This document shows, piece by piece, positions 56,961-64,000 of a stretch of DNA of 64,000 nt (positions are counted from its first letter, which is position 1; the number at the start of each line of letters is the position of its first letter). The notes under the pieces are model-generated. The model was not told where the DNA came from. It saw nothing but the letters and a program-made list of their open reading frames with translations, and did no database searches. Source of the DNA: Delphinus delphis (taxonomy: Eukaryota; Chordata; Mammalia; Artiodactyla; Delphinidae); contig NC_082693.1 in the NCBI RefSeq assembly GCF_949987515.2, positions 14,690,994 to 14,754,993 of the forward strand, read 5' to 3'. The translations under genes were made by a program, and so were the position numbers.

Positions 56961-59795
56961 AATGCCATTTTCTATCTCTTGCTTCTCAAATATGGCTTTG
57001 GCAGTGGAATCTCAAGAGTACTGAAGTCAGAGATAAACATCACACAGTATTTTGGATATTCTCTTTGTTTTAAAACAAACATGGAATTATATAAAGTACA
57101 ATACAAAATTAAATGAATTCTTAAGACTACAAGAGGCTAAGCTCTACATAGCTTTCACACTATGTGGGATCACTCTGTGTTAGGAGTACTCCACTAGAAA
57201 ATGGTAGGAAGCAGAGCCCACTCACTCCCAGAGCTCCCTCCCATACCACTATCTTAGAGTAAATGCCCACAATGCCACAATGAGATCAGCCACTGATCAA
57301 TAGAGTTGTATAATCTGCTAAGGACAAGAAAAAGGTTATTTTCTTTAAAGGAAAAAAATTTACCTCCTATCAATGTCATCTATATGTAATGATTCATTTA
57401 AGATAGAGCAGTCAATGTTAAACATTAATATATTTTCTAGTACTTCAGAAATGAATATGAATGGATGTGGAATATACTTAGGCAAAATATACTTGTTTTT
57501 GGAAAATTATATTTTCTCCTCTTTAAAATTACTTTCTAGACCCTGAATGGACCGGCTCAGCTTGGGGCCCATGTCCACCCATATGCCCAGACAGGGCATA
57601 ACGGATGCAAAACTTCCACCAGGAACACATGATACAAGTGGAGACTGGACACATTTCCAAAAGGAAGAGGAATACTATTCCAGAAGTAGGGAGGGCAGTG
57701 GGGTGGAACTGTATCATCATATTCTAAAACTTTGATATAAAAAAAGGAATATTATGCATTTAAAATTAACCTCATGTATTATCCAGGAGATTATATCTGG
57801 ATTTCAATTTTCTTATTTTTTTTTGTTTTGTATTTTGTTTTGTTTTGTTGTTTTTTTACCATTCTGCTATTAATCCAGGCAATCAATAAATTGCCGACTA
57901 AGCACCTTATAAGCACAAAATAGAATCTTTAAAAAGTAAATAAGCACCTCCCCAAATAAAAGAATAAAATTACTTTCTATATGCATTACTTTCTTAATAG
58001 AAAGTATCGTTTCTGCATTTCTATTATACATCATGAAAATGAAAGACAGTGTTTCTGAAAACTTTTATCTAGAAGGTAATATTTAATTTCTGATTGTAAT
58101 TTCAAAACTTATGAAATCTTCAAACACATTTGATTTTCTATTTAAGCAGTAAATGAAAACCATTCAAAAACACAAAGTATTCAAATATATTAAAAAAAGA
58201 CTACAAATAGTTCAGTGACCCAGGTGTTATTTATATAGGTACTTATCTCAATTGACTTTAAATGAAATGCATTCTTTTTCAATTAGAATTCTGAGTGGGA
58301 TCACATAATTATTTAATGAACTGATTATCAAGGTTATAGTCATCAAACACAGCTTTCAGGGCAGACTCACTTTCCTAAAATAACATGCAGTCTCTACAGA
58401 CATATGAAAACAACTTTGACCTCTGAAGGGTTTTTTTCTTTTTTAATTTGGTTTTACCTTGAATTCTCATTTAGTGAGCAAAAGATTATGTGAAAGAAAA
58501 TTAAATTTGGATGAGACTTTTTATTTAGCTGATTTCTATACTGCTACTCAAACTCCTATATATCTTTTATTAAAGCAATTAGAAAAAAATTCCCTCGCAG
58601 AACTCACATTTCACACTAGCACCTCATTAGCTTTCCAGGGTGTTTTACCAAGAAGTAATAAGGAGGGCAGAAATGGTGTTTGTTTTTAAATAGGGTATAA
58701 TGTGACTGGGGATAACTTCTATAATCCTCAAAAGAGACAGAAGAGTTTATTTTTACCCTTAAGAAGGTGGAAAAGTCAAAGTCATGCTGAACATTAAGAT
58801 TTGAAATAGGTAAGCAAAGCACCAGCCAAGACGCAGTGCCATTCCCTGTCACAGCCAGCTGGAGCTAATTGTATTAGTTATGATAATAGTGCCCTCCAGA
58901 GGAATTCTGCAGGAATTAGAAAGGCATATGGAAAATGAAAGGCTATGAAAATGATGAATTTAAATACACACTTGTAAAGTAAATTAACATATTAATCTTA
59001 CCTAGATAATTAAAATATGCTTTAGTTTAACTTTAGTACTGAAAGATGGCACTACATTCATAACAAAAATATCTACAAGCAAACACTTTTTAATATTTTA
59101 GGCTGTGAATCTTTACTTATATATTATATTCTTCGTGTATGCTAAAATATTAACATGTTAGAGAAAATATAATTTAAAGAACCAGTAAAGGACTGAGATT
59201 AAGGAATTTAAATTTATGATCCAGCTGTTACTTTTCTTTCATGGTATTTCTTTTGGCAAGTCTTTAGAATTTAGTGTAAATAGAGCTATATTCCTAACAT
59301 TAGTATCGCTGAAATGAGGCAAAATTATAAACAAGCATTATCAATCACTGAAAGTAAATTAAAATGGGGGACTCCAAAGCACCAGGTTGTAGACAGTAAG
59401 CCCCATTTAACACCACAAAATGTTAACAAGTTAAAAATAGGTAGTAAGTACACAAAATGAAAAATAAGAGGCCTCCTTATGTTTGTCATTTAAATAGTTA
59501 TACAGTCTTAATTTTAGAGAATGCCTAATGATTATTTCATATGATGATTTATTGTCATTATCATTAAAATTGCCATTTTATCATGCTAGGCACTGAGGCA
59601 AATGCTGGGAAAATGGAATTCATATTTAAGGATTTCACTGCTTTTTACCTCACTCACCATTGTCAGCCACCAACATAATGATTTTCTGAATTTGAAATCT
59701 TGGAGGATAAAACAAATCATCAGAAAGCAAATTCCTTTCAGTAATTTACTAAGATAGCTATAAAGAGTTGAAATTTTTCTCTTAAAATTTAATAC
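56961..59795. other. Long stretch with no recognised gene
   Basis: AT-rich. A GC-richer patch at 57540-57715 gives overlapping openings on both strands with no recognisable motif. A (TTTTG)n tract lies at 57818-57850. The opening at 58459-58689 is also unrecognised. Confidence 0.5.
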
Positions 59796-59799
59796 CAAA

Positions 59800-60050
59800 A
59801 ACCACACAAAGAAGAAAAGGAGTGGAAGACAAAAGTAAGAAAAAAGAACAGGGGCAACAAATAGAAAACAGTAACAAATATGGTAGGTAAATTAATCCAA
59901 CTATATCAACATTCACATTAAATGTCAATGATCTAAGTGCACCAATTAAAAGACAGAGATTGTTAGACTGGATCAAAAAACAAGACCCCATTATATGCTA
60001 TCTATAAGAAACCCACTTTAAATATAAAGACGCATATCAAAAGTAAATGG
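59800..60050 (+). mobile_element. Ancient LINE-1 ORF2 5' (endonuclease) fragment
   Basis: Sense blocks 'AAATGTCAATGATCTAAGTGCACCAATTAAAAGACAGAG' and 'AAGAAACCCACTTTAAATATAAAGAC' match the start of the endonuclease domain of an old L1. It ends just before the younger L1. Confidence 0.75.
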
Positions 60051-60172
60051 ATTTGTAATGTCACTACAATATATCTGCATATATATTGTCCTATTTGTCA
60101 AACCCTGTTTGAACACTGTATCATTTATAATAATTCTAGAGACCTGAAGGGTTAAGTTTTTCTTACACTGCT

Positions 60173-62213
60173 CTTTTTTTTTTAAATAGATCTTTATTGG
60201 AGTATAATTGCTTCACAATGCTGTGTTAGTTTCTGTTGTACAACAAAGTGAGTCAGCCATAGGCATACATATGTCCCCATATCCCCTCTCTCTTAAGCCT
60301 CCCTCCCATCCTCCCTATTCCACCACTCTAGGTCATTGCAAAGCACCGAGTTGATCTCCCTGTGCTATGTTGTTGCTTCCCACTAGCTAACTATTTTAAA
60401 TTTGGTAGTGTATATATGTTGATGTTACTCTCACTTCGCCCCAGCTTACCCCCACCCAACCTGTGTCCTCAAGTCCATTCTCCATGTCTACATCTTTATT
60501 CCTTCCCTGCAACTAGGTTTATCAGTACCATTTCTGTTTTTTTTAAGATTCCATATATATGCGTTAGCATAAGTATTTTTCTCTTTCTGACTTACTTCAC
60601 TCTGTATGACAGACTCTAGGTCCAACCATCTCACTACAAATAATTCAGTTTCGTCCCTTTTTATGGCTGAGTAATATTGAATTGTATGTATGTGCCACAT
60701 CTTCTTTAATCATTCATCTGTCGATGGACATTTAGGTTGCTTCTATGTCCTGGCTATTGTAAATAGTGCTGCAATGAACATTGTGGTACATCTCTTTTTG
60801 AATTATGGTTTTCCTAGGGTGATATGCCCATCAGGTGGGATTGCTGCATCATATGGTAGTTCTATTTTCAGTTTCTTAAGGAATCTCTATACTGTTTTCC
60901 ATAGTGGTTGTACCAATTAACATTTCCACCAACAGTGCAGGAGGGTTCCCTTTTCACCACACCCTTTCCAGCATTTATTGTTTCTAGATTTTTTCATAAT
61001 GGACATTCTGACTGGTATGAGGTGATACCTCATTGTAGTTTTCATTTGCATTTCTCTGATAATTAGTAATGTTGAGAATCTTTTCATGTACCTCTTCTCC
61101 ATCTGTATGTCTTCCATGGTGAAGTGTCTATTTAGGTCTTCCACCCATTTTTTAACTGAATTGTTTGGTTTTTTTGATATTGAGCTCCATGAGTGTTTGT
61201 ATATTTTGCAGATTAATCCTTTGCCTGCTGTTTCATTTGCAAATATTTTCTCCCATTCTGAGGGCTTTTTGTCTTGTTATGGCTTTCTTTGCTTTGCAAA
61301 AGCTTTTAAGTTTAATTAAGTCCCATTTGTTTATTTTTGTTTTTATTTCCAGTACTCTAGGAGGTGGGTTAAAAAAGATCTTGCTGTGGTTTATGTCAAA
61401 GAGTGTTTTTCCTATGTTTTCCTCTAAGAGTTTTATAGTGTCTCGTCTTACATTTAGGTCTTTAATCCATTTTGAGTTTATTTCTGTGTATGGTGTTAGG
61501 GAGTGTTCTAATTTCATTCTTTTACATGTAGTTATCCAGTTTTTCCAGTACCACTTATTGAAGAGACTGTCTTTTCACCATTGTATATCCTTGCCTCTTT
61601 TGTCATAGATTAGTTGACCATAGGTGCGTGGGTTTATCTCTGGGCTTTCTATCCTGTAACATTGATCTATATTTCTGTTTTTGTGCCAGTACCATATTCT
61701 CTTGATTACTGTAACTTTGTAGTATAGTCTGAAGACAGGGAGTCTGATTACGCCAGCTCCATTTTTTTCTCTCAAGACTGCTTTGGCTAATCAGGGACTT
61801 TTCTGTCTCCATACAAATTTTAAGATTTTTTGTTCTAGTTCTGTAAAAAATGTCACTGGTAATTTGATAGGGATTGCATTGAATCTGTAGATTGCTCTGG
61901 GTAGTATAGTCATTTTCACAATATTGATTCTTCCAATCCAAGAACATGGTATATCTCTCCACCTGTTTGTGTCATCTTTGAGTTTTTCTCATCAGTGTCT
62001 TATAGTTTTCTGAGTACAGGTCTTTTACCTCCTTAGGTAGGTTTATTCCTAGGAATTTTATTCTTTTTGTTGCAATGGTGAATGGGATTTTTCCTTAATG
62101 TCTCTTTCTGATGTTTTGTTGTTAGTGTATAGAATGCAAGAGATTTCTGTGCATTAATTTTGTATCCTGCAACTTTACCAAATTCATTGATTAGCTCTAG
62201 TAGTTTTCTGGTG
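60173..62213 (-). mobile_element. LINE-1 3' end, 5'-truncated
   Basis: The antisense 3' end starts with a T-run near 60173 and 'TAGATCTTTATTGGAGTATAATTGC', then reads back through ORF2 C-terminal sequence to 'GCTCTAGTAGTTTTCTGGTG' near 62213, where it breaks off. The RT catalytic FADD segment lies beyond the break. Minus-strand ORF2 pieces (61517-61233 and 61144-60917, among others) are separated by frameshifts. Divergence from the copy at 46612 is modest. Confidence 0.93.
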
Positions 62214-62339
62214 GTTTCCCCTAATTCTTGAGAGCTAATTTAATTTGCTAAAAAATTAAAATTTTCTATTATTTCCCTGGGCAATTTAAGCATATTGTTT
62301 TATTAATTATGTACCTTATTTTGTTGCTTTATATAAGTC

Positions 62340-63060
62340 TTCTGGCAGTTCATTTTTTATTTTATTTAAGATTGCTATTAAGATTCTTTTTCCATTTTGG
62401 TATTATGTATATCTGGATTCATTTTTATTTATAGTTCTTGGCCCTGATTTGCTTTTTACAAAGCCAGATTTCTTACTCTTCATCAAGTCTGGAAAAGATT
62501 TGGCTTTATATTTTTGAAATTTTTCTGTCTGAAAATGTCTCTATTCTTTCTTAAGGACTCTAAATGAGTCCTATAATCTCCTATGAGATATATTCTAATT
62601 TCATATCTCTTAACTGTCTTGAATTTTTCTGTCTTTTTATACATCTGTGCTACCATTCTGGGCTATTCCCTCACAACTATGAATCCAGATCACTAATAAT
62701 TGCTTTAGCTGAGTTTAATGTACTATTTAATCCATTCGATGAGTGTTTATATTTTTTCAACTATTTTTTTCTTTTAATTTCAAATATATATATATTCTTT
62801 TTTAACCTGTTTCTTCCAGATTATATGTGCGTGTGTAATTTTCTGCTTTTATTACATTTTGTCTATCCTTACAGTATTTTGTTCTATCCCTTACAGGTTT
62901 TATGCTTTCCTTTATTGCTTTAATTATTTGAAACATATTAGCTTTATTATTTTCATTTAGTCCTATTATCTCAAAATTATGGCTTCTTTTTGCTAGAACT
63001 GATGCTTTGTTCATGACACTTTGTTCATTCACTTGTGCTGTGATTTATTTTTAACTGTAA
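62340..63060 (-). mobile_element. Ancient LINE-1 5' region (ORF1 and upstream) debris
   Basis: Antisense blocks 'CTACCATTCTGGGCTATTCCCTCA', 'TGCTTTAGCTGAGTTTAATGTACTATTTAATCC', 'CATTTTGTCTATCCTTACAG' and 'TTATTTGAAACATATTAGC' follow the order of the antisense 5' part of an old L1/HAL1. A minus-strand opening at 62802-63032 is a decayed ORF piece. The edges are approximate, and the sequence to about 63520 may continue it. Confidence 0.5.
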
Positions 63061-64000
63061 GCTGCCTTTTAGTGAAGCTTGTATTTTTTCCCTACGGAAT
63101 TCTTTCCAGCTTTGATTATAAGAGGGTGGCTCTAGAGTGGTGTTACAGGTTTTTTAAGGGTAACTCTGGACCGGGACAACTTTCTTTGCTTATCTCTTGG
63201 ACTGAGGACTTCAGCACACAGTCAGCACCTTTTATTCATACTTGATATCACCTGAGACATAGACCTCAGATCTTGATTTCTCACAGGGAAACATTTCTCC
63301 TTGACTAACAGGGAAAAGTTTTGATTTTCTTTTCTCCCAAAACTGGTGGTCAGAGTATGTCTAATACCTCTTGTGGGGCAGATTTTTATGCGTTCAAGTC
63401 TTATTGCAAGAGTCTGTTTAAAATCACACCTCAAAGTAATCATAGGGTCAGCTTAACAATAGTGCTCTTAACCCTAGTTTTTGGCCCTTCTCTGTGTGTA
63501 CCACTGGGGGTTTCTTCTCTTTTTTAAGAAGTCAAATGAGCACTCCACATTATTCCGGACTTCTAATTTTTTGTAGGGATAAAGGATAGGTTTTTTGCAT
63601 TAGTTTAAGTGGCAAGTTTATGGAAACAGTTTAGTTGCTGTAATTGACTACTCTAATACTTGGTGTGAGCAGTGAGGAAGCTGCTCAAACATACATCTCG
63701 GTTGCCGTGGTCCAGAAAAGAGAGAGCACTGCAACAGCAGGATTTCGTAAGTGGAAGTATACAAGAATATCACCAACAGTTATGAAAATATTGTAGAGTT
63801 TTGTATATTCACAAGGTAAATATTGGGAATTCAACCTAATTTTACTTATCAAGACTAATTATAGCTCTATAAAGTGATTAAAAAAAAGGCCTCCAAATGA
63901 TGCTTCTGAATCAATATGTGTTTTATAATATACTAGGAAGGGAAAAAATGATTATTAACTGGATCTATGAAAGAGAATGGTAGAGGTGCAGTGTTAACAA
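63061..64000. other. Terminal stretch, unassigned
   Basis: It possibly continues the ancient L1 5' UTR up to about 63520. Beyond that nothing was recognised. Openings at 63222-63527 on both strands have no motif. Confidence 0.45.

Noticed and set aside
57547..57735. 62-codon plus-strand ORF as a small gene
   Set aside because: There is an equal-sized opening on the opposite strand and no start, splice or domain evidence. It is kept only as a low-interest GC patch.

Overview
The window reads as a gene-poor, AT-rich piece of a cetacean (whale or dolphin) nuclear chromosome. The host call rests on tRNA-Glu-derived CHR-type SINEs. Five copies are of the longer form with the 'CTTCCCTGGTGGCGCAG' head (near 1127, 5191, 15334, 19891 and 49524). 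Two are of the shorter, older form with the 'GGTCCAGTGGTTAGGACTC' head (16630 and 54298). Several carry clear target-site duplications. This SINE group marks cetaceans and their artiodactyl relatives, and the young long-form copies with few differences among them point to a cetacean. No species can be named from this window.

Layout. 1-2452: the 5' end of a full-length-type LINE-1 on the minus strand (5' UTR, ORF1, start of ORF2), with a SINE inside ORF1. 2453-11000: mostly unrecognised sequence with one SINE, an old LTR-like remnant, a MIR and an L2. 11150-12530: a 5'-inverted (twin-primed) L1 carrying a tiny poly(A)-only insertion. 13626-15160 and 16012-16440: L1 3' ends. 17015-22050: ancient L1 debris, two SINEs, and an LTR-like element split by a hAT-type DNA transposon. 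23225-33545: scattered L2, MIR and ancient L1. 33940-34260: the only segment that looks like a possible coding exon of a cellular gene. 34560-37640: ancient L1, a Tigger-type (MER2-like) DNA transposon and another LTR-like remnant. 39390-43660: L2, MIR and other old repeats. 44228-45408: an older L1. 46612-51866: a long minus-strand L1 (most of ORF2 plus 3' end) that hosts a roughly 1-kb processed retrocopy and a SINE. 52080-59790: sparse old repeats. 59800-63060: ancient L1 plus a younger L1 3' end.

No intact cellular protein-coding gene, rRNA, functional tRNA, CRISPR array or operon is visible. Nearly all longer open reading frames are pieces of L1 ORF1 or ORF2, SINE read-through, or chance openings in low-complexity DNA. 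The coding content is therefore decayed retrotransposon machinery: ORF1p RNA-binding protein, and ORF2p endonuclease and reverse transcriptase. All of it is broken. The SINEs, the processed retrocopy and the poly(A)-only insertion are the expected by-products of that machinery acting in trans.

I did not find a convincing new biological system. The items most worth a second look are an unidentified terminal-exon-like ORF at 33989-34252, a 3'-UTR-type retrocopy at 48101-49122 with poly(A), AATAAA and target-site duplication, a poly(A)-only retro-insertion at 12366-12418, a cluster of palindromes at 45556-45605, a Z-DNA-prone palindrome at 5425-5462, and the conversion of the same L1 position into different microsatellites in separate copies. 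Family names for ancient repeats come from recalled consensus patterns and are less certain than the L1 and CHR calls.
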